A DNA stretch of 64,000 nucleotides from Leptodontidium sp. MPI-SDFR-AT-0119 (lineage: Eukaryota; Ascomycota; Leotiomycetes; Helotiales; Leptodontidiaceae), in the NCBI GenBank assembly GCA_020726505.1, contig JAHLEZ010000003.1, positions 2,604,001-2,668,000 on the forward strand, in the 5' to 3' direction. The translations under genes were made by a program, and so were the position numbers. Under the pieces are notes generated by a model. It was given only the letters and a program-made list of their open reading frames with translations. It had not been told where the DNA came from and ran no database searches. The first letter of the stretch is position 1. The number at the start of each line of letters is the position of its first letter. This document shows positions 1-12,054 of the stretch, in pieces.

Positions 1-515
1 GAGTCGGAATTCGTGAAGAGGACAGTCTGAGGGAGAAGGCGCACTTGGATTGTGCCTGTCTGGATGTATCGTGCGAGCGCGGCAGATGTCGCAAACATGC
101 CCACCGATTCCGGGGATGTGTATATGAGGATTGGCCATGAGGGACCGAGGACGCTGCTGAAATGTAGGATGAGAGGAATAAGGTTGGTGCGAAATCTGGT
201 CTCAACAATCACAGCGGCCTTGTTCGAGACAGTGCCATTGAAAGTAGGTTCTGGCAGACCGGATCCCTCAGTAGTCGCAGGCCGAGATTGCCAATTCGTT
301 CCTTTCGAAGCTGGCTTATCGTCCTCCTCTGTGTCTACGTCTTGGGCTGGACTTATAGGTGCAGGCTGTGGTTGGTGGTTCTGGTAGACGCTGATAACAG
401 TGTGTTGAGGGAAAGCCAACTTCACGGTCCAGATTACCACGAGAAGGAGGAAAGCTCCTATTATGATATTTTGCGATCGCCGCCGTCGTTCTTCCATCGA
501 GGTAAGGGGCGGCAT
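1..515 (-). CDS. DUF5672-family type II membrane protein, N-terminal part (runs off the left edge)
   Basis: The reverse strand is open from an ATG at 515-513 to base 1, giving 171 codons and no stop, so the C-terminal part lies outside the window. Residues 1-17 are basic (five Arg in a row near 10-14), residues 18-36 are one hydrophobic segment, and residues 45-95 are a Pro/Ser/acidic stalk: the shape of a Golgi/ER type II membrane protein. From about residue 99 the sequence matches the start of the fungal DUF5672 domain (AVIVETRF, then LILHFSSVLGPSWPILIYTS). DUF5672 proteins are thought to be glycosyltransferase-like; this is family knowledge and no catalytic motif is visible in the part present. 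An in-frame second Met at residue 7 is an alternative start. Confidence 0.75.
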   Translation of the reverse strand, partial: MPPLTSMEERRRRSQNIIIGAFLLLVVIWTVKLAFPQHTVISVYQNHQPQPAPISPAQDVDTEEDDKPASKGTNWQSRPATTEGSGLPEPTFNGTVSNKAAVIVETRFRTNLIPLILHFSSVLGPSWPILIYTSPESVGMFATSAALARYIQTGTIQVRLLPQTVLFTNSD

Positions 516-1051
516 TCTGGTCGTTCGTCCACTTCTCTTCTCTCAGGAATGTGATGTTCGGGAAATGTTCAGCCCACCATCCAAGCTGGTCATGTCCGCT
601 CGCTCAAGGACGTCTTGCCAGGTTGACGTTCGCAGATGTCGCCGAGGTCATACGTCGCAAGAGATATCTTTCAACTGCCGATTCCAGCCTTCTTTCCCGA
701 GATGTGTTCGAAAGGTCGAGTGTAAAGTGTAATAATATCATCGGAAAGGGGATCGGTATCGAGGCGCACTTAGATAATTCTAGACCGACGCGTGGGCGGG
801 AGGTGGATCCTCTCCTTTAAGACTAGTGGCCTCAATGGGACACTGACCCGACCTGGGACCTCCCATTAAACACCTCCTCCTTCTCCTCAATTTTTAATCC
901 CAAAGGCTGCTTCAAACTCGACGGGCTTTCCCCCGTCTGACAACACCGTTTCTGTCTCGTCTCGTTGTTTGACTATTGGCAAGAAACTTCGGCAGATACC
1001 ACGGTAGATTGCTCAGATTTAAACTTTTGAGGCTTCCAAAGGCTGCGTTGG
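516..1051. other. Intergenic, upstream of the DUF5672 gene
   Basis: No supported gene. Short forward ORFs here are antisense to, or outside, the DUF5672 gene. The stretch should hold that gene's promoter and 5' UTR; I see no clear TATA box. Confidence 0.5.
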
Positions 1052-1053
1052 TA

Positions 1054-1340
1054 CTATCCCCCCCCCTAAATAAAGGTAAATTCCCTGCTCTGTGGGTCGG
1101 AGTAAAGCGTAGCTTGCTTTGAGTGGTAGAAATTCCTAGTTAAGTGGCGAAGTGGCCCTTATGAGCTTCAGAGCACAGGCCAAAGTTTGGTCTGTTGTAA
1201 AGGCTAGGGTGGCTGTAGAAAGTTCCAGAGACCTGTCAAAGCTTGAGAACAGCTGGTTTCGTTGGATAGACACCCTAGACAGCTACCCACTACCCCCTTG
1301 TGTTTACAGGGAATTTACCTTTATTTAGGGGGGGGGATAG
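1054..1340. mobile_element. MITE copy A (287 bp, TA target duplication)
   Basis: The element starts CTAT plus nine C and ends nine G plus ATAG. The first 34 bases (1054-1087) are the perfect reverse complement of the last 34 (1307-1340). It is flanked by TA at 1052-1053 and TA at 1341-1342, as expected for a Tc1/mariner-type non-autonomous element. It encodes nothing. Its interior is homologous, in reverse orientation, to the neighbouring copy B, and the two share the central TA. Confidence 0.88.
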
Positions 1341-1342
1341 TA

Positions 1343-1618
1343 CTATCCCCCCCCCGGACATAATGTTAAATGTGAAGAAAACTGGACCTCGTGTGGGTAG
1401 CTGCTAGGGGTGTCTATCCAATAATTCAGTGGATTTTCAGCCTTGAGCAGGGCTCAGGTGTCTCTCGAACCTTCTAAAGCCACCCTTGCGTTTACAACAG
1501 ACCTATTTCTGGCTCGTGCTTCAGGCTCTATCCAGGGCCTCTGACCATTCAGGACTTGAGAACTAGGTCTGTGGCCCGCAAAAGTTCACATTTAACATTA
1601 TGTCCGGGGGGGGGATAG
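1343..1618. mobile_element. MITE copy B (276 bp), inverted relative to copy A
   Basis: The element again starts CTAT plus nine C and ends nine G plus ATAG, with perfect 34-bp terminal inverted repeats (1343-1376 and 1585-1618). It is flanked by TA at 1341-1342 and 1619-1620. After the C run, the next 21 bases of its repeats differ from those of copy A (GGACATAATGTTAAATGTGA against TAAATAAAGGTAAATTCCCT). The reverse complement of its interior nevertheless matches copy A over about 120 bp, including GGTCTGTTGTAAA, AGGGTGGCT, TTGGATAGACACC and CAGCTACCCAC. It has no coding capacity. Confidence 0.88.
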
Positions 1619-1620
1619 TA

Positions 1621-2885
1621 GTGATGAGGGGTTTCAGCTCAGCTCCGAAAGGAATCGATAAGCCTTGTGCACGGTCAGGCGTTGCCACGACATGTCTGCT
1701 TGTAGCTACTGGTGCTATGCTGTGATTGGTGTTGAAAAGGGGCGCGGGGGGCCAAGAGCTTCAAAGTGATCATGCAAAACAGTGGTAACTTTTTCTGAAA
1801 ACTTTGCCTTCCTTGTCAAAGTATAAGGTTGTCATCCAAAGTCACACCTTATCTCGGCTGACGAGTACTGTACCCTGGATCAAGAGTTATTCGTTAAGTC
1901 CTTCTTTCCAGGCAAACCTCCTTCTCTGACCAAAGAGATGTACATTTGACCGATAAAAGGATACACTTTGAACGAATGAAACTTCAACGTAGAAGCTCGT
2001 AATTTCATAAAATTTCAAACTGCTTTCGACCGTTGCCATGGACGTTTTTTTTTGGGTTTTTGTCTCCAACATCTGCCTCTGCTGCATCTTTCTCGAAGCC
2101 CTTTCAAGTCACCGGCAAACTCTAGTAAATGGCTGCATTAAAGCTGTCTTCGGACTATGTGCAGTGAGAGGATAGAATACTTTACGGGATGGGAGGAGAC
2201 GTGGGGGAAAGAGATTGCGGAGTTGGTCATGGAATGTCACATCGATTGGTTTGTTTTCTTTCTGCAGTAAAGAGGGTGGACGCAGGAAACCGAACCCCGG
2301 CATTGTGGAAAGTCAAATAAACAAAAATCCCCGGTTTATTTGTATGAAGACGTGGAAAAGTGGCTTATTGTAGGCACTTTAACCCAGTTGGAATTAACTT
2401 AAAGCTATAAAAGTATCAAAACTAACCAATCAAACACATCGACTCCCTTATCAACACGATGCAAAATCGAGGGGTCTGGCCTAGACAACAGACCATTGCG
2501 ATACACTCCTTTCAGACCCGCTAGATTCAGGTGCGACCATCACCACGTAAACCATATCTAGTTGATCAATTGGATTCTACTTCATCGTCACAGGGTCGTG
2601 CAAGGTCCCCATCTCCCTAAATACACTGATCAGCACCTCCTCTCTTCCACCGTGAGCCCGAACTCCTACACAGCACCGTCATCCCCAGAACCAGCTTTCC
2701 CAATTACGCAAACGTCGGTTCAGTGAAGACCAGTAATTCAAAATGAACAGACGCAGTTCTCAGACGTCCAAGTCGACAGTATCAGGACGCCACATCCATC
2801 CTGATATGTGTAGAGCGCTCCCACCATCCGCGGCCTGGTCTCTGATACTATATTTTTCGCTTCTAAGGAGCTGGTCGTCAAACTT
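1621..2885. other. Intergenic, no gene seen
   Basis: Only short ORFs without recognisable domains. AT-rich patches around 2320-2440. Confidence 0.5.
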
Positions 2886-3570
2886 CTATTCAGCGGTATG
2901 AACTACATTTAACTCCATGGATGTAGTCGCCGCTTCCTGCAAGTGTAGTTGTAAATGATATTGTGTCACAGAACGAGGAACTACTGGATTTGCGTGTTGG
3001 TTTTGTTGTGGAGTCTCTGCTGCCTTGGCTAGAAGCGTCGGGACCAAAGGGCCCAAGACTCTTGGGAGACAGATTGGGTAGTTAATATCACAAAAGAGTA
3101 AGCATAGTACATGAACGTATGGATGATGACCGAGTTTACCTGGTATACCACACGCGTTACCTCCAAGGAAGCCAGTAAAACTCAGTAAGAGAGGATAGTT
3201 TCCCCAGATTTCATATTTGATCTTGTTTTTGAGGGCTAGTTTTAGGATGAGGGTTGGGTGTGAATGAGTAGCTGATAGCGGTAGAATTATGCTCCCGACC
3301 ATGGTCATCCTTCCTATCAATGTTTGTATTTTCGATGGACGGTAATCAGTGAAGCCAGCCAGGTTCCCAGCAAGCATTACCATATTCCCATTTTTCATGG
3401 AGATCGCATGCTATGAAAATGAATTGTCGAGAAGTATTGCTCATGAATTTGGCGGGAGGGTGTCGAAGTACCAAGATGATTCTTATGCTGTAATTGAAAC
3501 GGTCTTGCTGGCAGCAATGCTAGCATCCAGCGCAGCCAGTACCGAGCCGAGGACAAGCCAATACTGCCTG
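2886..3570 (-). pseudogene. Possible decayed major-facilitator transporter
   Basis: On the reverse strand a TM1-like piece (QYWLVLGSVLAALDASIA, about 3570-3510) is followed by stops. A second piece then reads LLLSFTGFLGGNACGIPG (about 3190-3140), and after a frame change continues as VIIHTFMYYAYSF and SQESWALWSRRF (about 3130-3015) to a stop. The GGN-x-x-G stretch followed by an aromatic membrane segment resembles anion:cation symporters of the Dal5 type, and the first piece resembles TM1 of drug antiporters. No intact frame or standard splicing joins them. This is a weak similarity call; it could be chance. Confidence 0.25.
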
Positions 3571-6500
3571 CCTTTCAACCAGCAAAAAAGCCTGCGACAC
3601 AATTTTTTTTGGGGCAGATGTGATTTTAAATGTGGTGGCAGCATGGTTTCCAAGGGCACCGCAATCTGGGAGTGGAACTTGAACCTGGGAGCAAACTCAT
3701 CAGAATATTCTCAATCCTGCAAATGTCATCCAAGTCATAGTCGTTCGCGAAAGCCAAGATATCCTGCATCAGGGTCGCAATATTGACTGCGGGGCCTATG
3801 GGCCACAGCCTACCCTATGATCGCGTAGGTTGCTGGTTTGCTGCAGAATTTCCATAATTGATAGCATGAGACGAGCAAATAGAAGTCTTTGGATCGATGT
3901 CAGTGCTACAGCTTACTGCTCCGTATCACTTGACTAACTCGGAACAGATCACAAATAGTCCACAATGCAAGGCATTAACCTGACCTCGATATCTGAAATG
4001 AAAAACACGTTTACATCTCCCGCTACAAACCTTACACTTTCAAATGGCCTTGACGTCCTCACAAAGGCATCTCTTGCTCGGGTGTTGGATATCAGGGACA
4101 ACCCTAGTCCTCCGCTGTGTTTACGGTTGCAGCGTATATCTAACAGAACCAACTAGAAAAAGATCGCCCTATTCCTTTCTCAAAGCTAATATGTATCGAC
4201 AACCATCGCCAAGTAGCTACTGCCTACTGGGAATGATGACGGAAGGGACGTACGCCAGAAGGTGTTTTCCACTGGAAGCTTATGCCTGTCGAGTGGGCTA
4301 AGAATCGGTTATCTACGATACCTCATTTCAGTTAAATTCGTAGCTCCGTAAGAGAAAAGGTAAGACCGTCTCTCCTGCAAATGGCAATCTCTTGTCGTTT
4401 GCAGACGAATTGATTGCTCTGATTACGCTCGCTAATTTCAGGGGTTCGCTAAAAATGTTTACTGAAGCGAGGCTAAGTACATATGGTGACCAGAGTAGCC
4501 ATTGACCGATTGAGGAGGCTGCACACTGTCGCCGTTCAAATTTCCTATTAATCTCATCGGAATACTCCGAATGGGGTGTGATTATTACAAGACTTACTCA
4601 CTGGTGCTCGAACTCGAGTAGAAATTGCCGAGTGAGAAATTACAAGAACGCAACCGAACATCCTCATACCATCAGCTCGGACACTTGATCCTTGACACTC
4701 CCATGATTGTGACCAAGAATACTACTCGTTCTATTGAAACCATCACTCGTCCAACCTCAGAACCTCTGTCTCGCATTGTGACATCATGAATATTTCTGAA
4801 TTTATTGCTTTATTCTTACCTTTGGCCTCGCACGGTGGTAGTATTTTGTCCTTCCCCTAGCCCAGAAGCCCCATGTAGAAACCCATATTTTAGGGAATGA
4901 GTTTTAAAAATAAAATAAAAACTCTTGCCCTGATCTGCGCCATATCAGAGGTCCATGTCGAGGCATGATAAGTCATTATTGACTTTCTCGCCCATCTTAT
5001 GTCTGAAATTTTCGGAATTCTGTGAGCAAGCTTAGCAAGCTTGACAATGGATGAGATTTGATCAACTACGAAGTATTCTGCCGACTCCGTATCGACTACC
5101 TCAGCCGTTACGACCACCTCAATTTCCTCACAGCCTACGGCAACTACTGGATCAACATCCAAACCTGCTGTCGTACAGAGATTGGGACGGAATGGTAACT
5201 CAGACCCCCACAAGCGGGATGGTGATCGATCGTGACAGTGGGGATCTATGCGGCACAGTCAATGAGAAGGTAGGGATCACGAATGCCAAGTATGAACTGT
5301 GGGATCTAGACCTTGAAGAAAGCTGCGCGGCTTTATTCTTGTATTATTATATATGTACTAGACTCTGTAAGTGGCTGGAGGTGGGCTGGACCCTTTTTTC
5401 TGGCTGACTTGGCAAACCGTCTAGTACCTGGCCAAATTCACTAGCATTTACCATGATATTGAGGCGGCTCTCTTGATGCCTTTTACGCTTTAACAATCGG
5501 CTGGAAGTGTTTTGTATTACTCGTTGCTTTTTCAAGGGGCTCTGAACATCCTTCATAAGTTCACATAGTTTGTCGACGAGGAAGATCAACTTGAAGCAAA
5601 GCTTTCAAATGTACGACTGCGGTCAAACTGCAATGGCATGAAGATATCTAGCATGGGATGAAAACCCCATGCCGGGATATTCGGATCTCAATTCATGGCA
5701 TACCGTTGATAATTTTCCGGTTCTAGCGAGGAAGCTGTGGTCACCTTCGGACCTGAAGTGCTGTATGTTTTGTGAACTGAGCATTAAAAAAAGTGAAGAA
5801 GTGTAGTAACGAATCAAGTGCTCTCGATATGCTAGCGACGAGTGATTGGCGTCCTCATACCCGAAGCTCTGGGTCCTTGGTGAGACACCTGCAGCCAAAA
5901 ACTTGCCCTGAACCCTACCACCTTCAGTGGGCAAACAACCCCCACTTCTGGACGGTCTGCCCACTGAGAAATGAAGTATCTGAGGTTAGGGAGCAGGGAA
6001 CCTTGGGAACACAAGCCTAACATTCAGCGCTTGTCTATGGCTACCGTAGGTCTCAGTGACGCGCTATGAGCCTATGCGACAACTTCCACCAAAAGAAATC
6101 CAGACGACAACAGCAATGCGGAAACAGCACCGACAGAAACCTCCCTTTTGTACTCCCACCCCTAACCTACTCAAATCATATCACGACTCGAGCGCTGCAC
6201 GCTTACAGTAATCCATCGTGATCCGGATCCTGCTTCGAGGAAGCAATGGGCGACGTTCCCTGATTAGGCAGGCCCCTTCCGAGCGGTTGGGGACGATCAT
6301 CGGCATTAACAGCTGCTTCTTCCCCTCGCTCTCGCAGGCTGCATCCAGAATCATGCTATTGCAGATCCAGCTAAGGAGCATGGGCGTAAGCTCGACATGA
6401 TCGTGATGGGGGTGGCAAGCGCCTAATTCCCAGCACAGGAGATGCCTTGCCTTGCTCCCGCCCGCAGGGGGAGGCGGGTTGTTGCCAATATCCATGGGCA

Positions 6501-7005
6501 GGGCGTGCCCATGTATTTATTTACTTACTTTTGTGTGCCTCTACGCCGCGAATTGCTTCTTTCATCGATTTCAACGCCTTGGACTCATGGTCTGCGATCT
6601 TTTGATCTCTGGGCCGCTACTTCCACGTGGTGGCCAGCCCGCCCGTCCTCGACCTGCATCAAGCCTCTTCGCTCCCTTCTTTGTAAGGTTCGTGCCTTCT
6701 CCCGACCCTCCCGGCCGAAGTTATTGCATTGCAGGAGGTGTGTTGATCTTCGATCTTCTACTTATTATCCAGTATCCGCGGTATTAAGTTTTGTACGTGT
6801 CAATCAATCCCAGCTCGCGGCCAACTGTGTTTGTTCCCCGCCCCCCCTTTTTTTACCTTTGACTTCCCGCCCCCTCAATCGTTCGTTCACATCGAGCATC
6901 GTCCTCATCATCCATCCGCGATCTTTTGTGCGAACTGTAGTGTACTGTATGTAACCCTGGGCCACCCAAGAATCCCTCCTCCCTTGCACCATGTTTTGCA
7001 CGCTT

Positions 7006-7028
7006 GCACGCACGCACGCACGCACGCA
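7006..7028. repeat. (GCAC)n microsatellite
   Basis: Nearly six perfect copies of a 4-bp unit in the intergenic region upstream of the DUF6914-like gene. Confidence 0.9.
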
Positions 7029-7601
7029 GGGAAGATGACGGTGAGCTAGCTCCTGTCTGCAGCTGCGTCCGCTTCTGGTTGTGTCCGATTGCATGCTGTA
7101 ATTACGAAGTACGTACATTCAATCCCACTCATTGCCCGAAGGCGCCCCGTTCCACCCCCAGGCCGGTGGCGAAACTCTGTCGTTCTGATAACTGACACCT
7201 TTTGGACATATCCAGACCCAGAGTCCAGCGCAAAAGGAACAAGAGCAGGCTTCATCTCTTTACCGTGCCCGCCCGGCCTAACAGGGCACGACCCCATCTC
7301 ACCGCTGCAAGAAGTCATCCCTGTGATGCCATGGTCATACGATTTAAACCTATTCTATACAAATCACATCCCCTTTTGATGCCCCTTGCTGATGATTTCC
7401 ACCTCTCGGATCAGAACCGTTCTTCCCCGCAAGCCTTCGAGGCTGAAACTCTCGGACGACTACCGGCGGGGATGCACAAGGTCGCACCGGCGCATACGAG
7501 GAATATATCAGTAGGTGACACGAGCGTGAGGCTGCGTGCTTCGAAAGCAGATTACCATCACCAACTCACAAATTCCGAATGACTCCTTTCTCCTTGCACA
7601 C

Positions 7602-7609
7602 TATATATA
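7602..7609 (+). promoter_or_regulatory. TATA-box-like element
   Basis: TATATATA, about 200 bp upstream of the start codon of the DUF6914-like gene at 7812. The position suits a TATA box with a long 5' UTR; function is inferred from sequence only. Confidence 0.4.
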
Positions 7610-7811
7610 GGATTTGTTGGTATTCTATTGGTCTGCCACGTGTCAACCCCAATATTGCCCCCGGAGAATTTTCATCTAACTTCGCCCATGAGAGGCATTT
7701 CGGTCAGCTAAATTTACGTTTTGTTCCAACAATTTCGCTGCCAATCTTATCGTGTGCTTCCGTGTTTGCTTTGCTTACTTTTTCGGGCTGGGCGAAGATG
7801 CGACAAGGGAG

Positions 7812-9043
7812 ATGACTTCCTCTGAACTTCAAACAATTAATCTTTCTCAAAATACAAGTGAATTGGAATCAATGAGCAAAATGCAGTCTCCAATACTCAG
7901 CTCTGCGCGCCTTCAGCCTGCAGCTTCACGAACCACACGCCGACCTGTTGTGCGACTCCGTGGACCATCACAAATCTCTGGTTCGAATTCAAACTCGAAT
8001 CAGTCCTCACCGTCACCAATCTCGCCCATGATTGACTTCAACAATTGGGAGTCAGAAATCAGCATCATGGATCAGAAGTCAATTCCAGAAGCGAGAAAGA
8101 TCTTAAGGAACAGCTTGTATTTGACTTTCAACGCTCCCGAGGTCGACGACTATGTATGTGAGCTCGTGCTACCACCTTTATTACATCATGAACCTTATTT
8201 GAACACACCCTCAGATATCCCCTGACCATTCAACTACTCTTTTGCATCTAGCTAACAGGTGTTTAGCATCGGGGAATCTTTCTCACCCATCCACCAGCAG
8301 TCGCAGACGCCTCACATCGCTTCTCAGGAACTCTATTACACGCTTCGTATGCAGCTCCAGCCAAGCCTCCCAATGCCCCATCAACCTGGTTCCTGGAAGA
8401 ACGGCCTGTGAGCGATGTTTCTTCCTCAACAAAACTTGTTCTGCTCTTCAGAATCGGCACGCTTGATCCCAATTCTGAACTTGGCTCGATCGAAGAACAA
8501 TGCAATCAGATCCGCTCTGTTCTTGACGCTGTCCCTCTCGGTCGGAAGCAACGCGAATCACAACTCGGCCCTCTAGCCGAAGGAGAAGGAAATCCCGTAC
8601 TGGACGGCTACGACTGTGTGATCTGGACAATAGACGCCATGAACGCGCTCGCCAGGGCCAACATCATTTCCATGGCAAAGCTAGACTGCAGGGACGGAGG
8701 TAAGCAGCTTATGAATCCAACCATCCCAGAGTCCCTCCCCCCGAGATATCCCAGAAAACCCCCCGTTTCCTCAAAAGATTTCGGACTCGTTCCTCATTTG
8801 GTGGGCTGCATGAGCCGGATTCTTTCCCCGCCTCCCTCCTCGTTCGTTCCTTTTGTCGCTTCTTAGCGTCCCTCAGGTCTGAACAGGCATTCGAGTACCG
8901 GAGAAGGTCATTAGTTCCTGGATCCAATGCTGACTCGGCTCCATTTAGCTCATGTTATGGCTAAGGCCCGTGAGAAAGCCGGCCCGCCTGATGCGAAGAG
9001 CATGGTCGGCGTTGATTTCGGAGGGTTGACCGTTATCAACTAG
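7812..9043 (+). CDS. DUF6914-like fungal protein of unknown function (3 exons)
   Basis: Exons 7812-8153, 8267-8699 and 8949-9043 join in phase to 289 codons plus stop. The second intron (249 nt) has donor GTAAGC and ends CTGAC then TTTAG. Residues 1-95 are Ser/Asn-rich and probably disordered. Residues 115-250 carry HRGIFLTHPP, LLHASYAAP, TWFLEERPVSD, a hydrophobic strand KLVLLFRIG, and YDCVIWTIDAMNAL near 229-240. These match the layout of the fungal DUF6914 domain, where a W-N/D-C-V-x-W element is the most conserved part and a basic helix follows (here HVMAKAREKAG). No catalytic function is known for the family. An earlier AG (8886) would give a shorter product ending at 8933; the chosen acceptor has the better branch site and a family-like C-terminus. 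Confidence 0.7.
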
Positions 9044-10530
9044 CCGAGACATATGTCTCTCCCGTGCTTTGCTTTTGGCGGCTATTGGTCACAGCTGATT
9101 GTGCATCGATCGACTGGTCAATCATATGATCAGTCAATTGACGATCCTGTTCGTTTAGAGTCACGTCTTTTGCTTTTTCCTTTCGGTGTTTCTCTTTCTT
9201 CAAGTTCGTCGCTTCCTGGCTGGTCTCAAAATGGGTACTCTCGTTTGGTGGCTTTGAGCTCTAATTATTACTCGTCGGCGTTGTTCTCTGCGGCATACAC
9301 AAGATTCAATCATTCATTGCTTGCTTGTTGAGGAGTCTGCACAATTTCCTTATGGGCGGCATTCTGTATTACCTCACACACCTATTATCTGGTTGCTTTT
9401 TTCGTCGGATTTCTTTGGCTGGATGTTAGCGATTGAGCGATTGAGCGGTATTTCACAGCATGGCATATAGAAAGCTCGGGAATTCGATATGGTATTGGAA
9501 CTGCAATTTAACGGTGCAAAAGAGTCTGGGGTGAAAGGCCCTAGGCGTGGAGTTTAGATGGACACAGAACGGGCTTCAAAATGGGACATAAATGCTATTT
9601 ATATCTACAGGGAGTTTCTCTTATCTGGCTGGATAAGGAAAGGTGTTCATACATTTTTAGGCTGGGAATAAAGATTTGCACCAATCGGTGTTCTAATCTT
9701 GATCCAAAGTTGTCCGAAGCATTCGCCTTCGGTAATTCTTGTACAACTCGTCTCCGGAAATCGAATATTAGAGACTATCTGTGCTTCACTTGTGCTTCAA
9801 AAGTATCCATATCAGGCTTGGATTGATTCTTTGGAGCCCATTCATGGGCTGCATCATAAGAAAAAGCAACTATGGGTCTCATCTGCACACTAAATGATAA
9901 AGCAAAGAGATGGCACGGTACACATTTCCCAGTAACAACCCCGGCAGACACATATTCATCAGCATCGAGTAATACCAAACCAAAGATGCCAAAAGCATGG
10001 TACTAGGCTTGGCCAAGACCAACTGCATATTGCATACATCCCAACTCATAATATCCATCCCGCCTTGAGTCGTTATACACCCTACCAACACTTCCAGCCC
10101 CCGACTGAAAGTGTGGGTTATTGGGCCGCCCACCAGTTCGTCCGTCTAGAACTCTAGTATTTTGATCTATATTCTGATTTCTCTATTCAAGCAAGCAAAG
10201 GTGGGGGTTGACCAAACACTTCCCTTCACTCTGTTTATCCGGGTAAGCGAGCTTTAGCGGTTAGCCTGATAGGGGTTGCCGTGGGATTTTGCGGGGGAGG
10301 ACCACACTGCTCCACAACTTTCATATCAGCCTGAATACGTACCGTACTACCTGCAGCTACCGATGTAGGAGCTCTTCATATCGTTGAGTTTTGGACATTT
10401 TTGCTCATAAAAATTCCTTTTCTTCATAGTCTGCTCAAGAAAGACCTTGTATTCTGCTCACCTACTTTATTGTACTCGTCTAGAATCTCATTCTAACTAA
10501 AGCATCCACGTAACCACACTGTAAATCAAA
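9044..10530. other. Intergenic, no gene seen
   Basis: Downstream of the DUF6914-like gene and upstream of the GH5 gene. T-rich early part, no ORF with domain similarity. Confidence 0.5.
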
Positions 10531-12054
10531 ATGTCAAACGGCTTCCTGAAAGTCGCAGGGGAGAAAGTGGTTGATGGGAAGGGAAACAGCGTCATTCTAC
10601 GAGGAGCTGGTCTAGGAGGATGGATGAACATGGAGAACTTCATGTAAACCTCTTGCCACTCTCCTTCATCAAACCACATACTAACACCTCATAAGTACCG
10701 GTTATCCCGGCCACGAATTCCAACACCGAGCTGCTATGCTCAAAGTTCTCGGGAAGGAAAAGCAGGAGTTCTTCTTCGACAAATTTCTCGAGTATTTCTT
10801 CCAAGATGCGGATGCCAAGTTCTTCGCCAGCCTAGGTCTGAATTGCATCCGTCTTCCGTTCAACTACCGCCATTTTGAAGATGATATGAATCCACGGGTG
10901 TTGAAGGAATCCGGGTTCAAGCATCTAGATCGTGTCATTGACTTGGTATGTACTCCCTTTAAAATTAAAGACAGGAAACTGACGAAAACCTGTGCGCCAA
11001 ACACAACATCTATACTATCCTCGACATGCACACCACACCCGGAGGCCAAAATCCAGACTGGCATTCTGACAGCGGTAGCTCTTACGCCGCATTCTGGGAC
11101 CACAAAGACCATCAAGACCGCACTCTCTGGCTCTGGGAACAGATCGCAGCCCACTACAAAGACAACACGTGGGTAGCAGGTTACAACCCACTGAACGAGC
11201 CTTGCGACCCTGAGCACTGGCGCTTGCCCGCTTTCTACGACCGTCTGGAGCCAGCTCTCCGCAAGATAGATCCAAATCACATCCTCTGGCTAGATGGCAA
11301 TACCTTCGCCATGGAATGGCGATACTTCGACCATGTGCTCCCCAACAGCGTGTACGCCCTTCACGATTACAGTTTGATGGGTTTTCCCACCGGCGACAGA
11401 TTCAAAGGCAGTGCAGACCAGCTCGCTAAAATCGAGCAGCAATTCCTACGCAAATGCTCGTTTATGCAAGAGCGTAAAGTGCCCGGCTGGAACGGAGAGT
11501 TCGGACCCGTGTACTCAGACCCAAGAATGGATTCTGACGCCGAGGAGATCAACCAGGAGAGGTACAATTTACTCGGTGCTCAGCTGGCTGTGTATGATAA
11601 GTATCAGATCCCATGGAGTATTTGGCTGTATAAAGATATTGGCGTTCAGGGAATGGTGTATACGGATCCTGATGGGCTGTGGAATAAGACGATCCAACCT
11701 TTCCTTGAGAAGAAGCGCGCGTTGCAACTTGATGCCTGGGGGAAGTATCCTAGTAAGGAGGTTGCGGATGTGATTGAGCCGCTAGCGAAGTGGATGGATA
11801 GTATTGCTCCTGAGGCGACGAAGACATATCCTACGTCTTGGCCGACGCAGAGACATCTGGTGAGGAATACGGTCGAGACGTTCCTGGCGCAGTCGTTTGC
11901 GGTGGAGTTCGCGAACCTTTTCAAGGATTTTACGATGGAGCAGTTGGATGAGGCGGCGAAGAGCTTTAGCTTCGAGAGGTGTAAACAGAGGGGTGGGCTG
12001 AATAAGATTATGAGTGATCATGCAGAAATTCATAAGAAGAATGCTGCGGCTTGA
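10531..12054 (+). CDS. GH5-family glycoside hydrolase, intracellular
   Basis: Exons 10531-10643, 10696-10945 and 10993-12054 give 474 residues. The protein begins FLKVAGEKVVDGKGNSVILRG with LGGWMNMENF, the usual opening of fungal GH5 glucanase-like enzymes. The acid/base Glu is E190 in GYNPLNEPCDP and the nucleophile Glu is E290 in WNGEFGP. HDYS, WLYKDIGVQGM and a C-terminal helical extension also match the family. There is no signal peptide, so it should act in the cytosol on a beta-glucoside or oligosaccharide; the substrate cannot be read from sequence. Intron 1 is canonical. Intron 2 has a perfect GTATGT donor and a CTGAC branch site, but its only family-consistent acceptor is TG (10991-10992). 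The alternative AG at 10974 would leave a 29-nt intron and insert six residues. Confidence 0.88.

Larger units (their letters stand above)
3571..7811. other. Long intergenic stretch, no supported gene
   Basis: Many ORFs of 60-126 codons occur on both strands, but none shows a domain, signal peptide or matching splice structure. Around 5080-5230 (+) a Ser/Thr-rich frame (TTSAVTTTSISSQPTATT) resembles a linker of a secreted protein but is preceded by a stop and has no recognisable exon partner. A GCAC repeat sits at 7006-7028. Confidence 0.45.

Noticed and set aside
5051..5407. Ser/Thr-rich frames suggesting a secreted protein
   Set aside because: Stops on both sides, no signal peptide or conserved core; too weak for a gene call.
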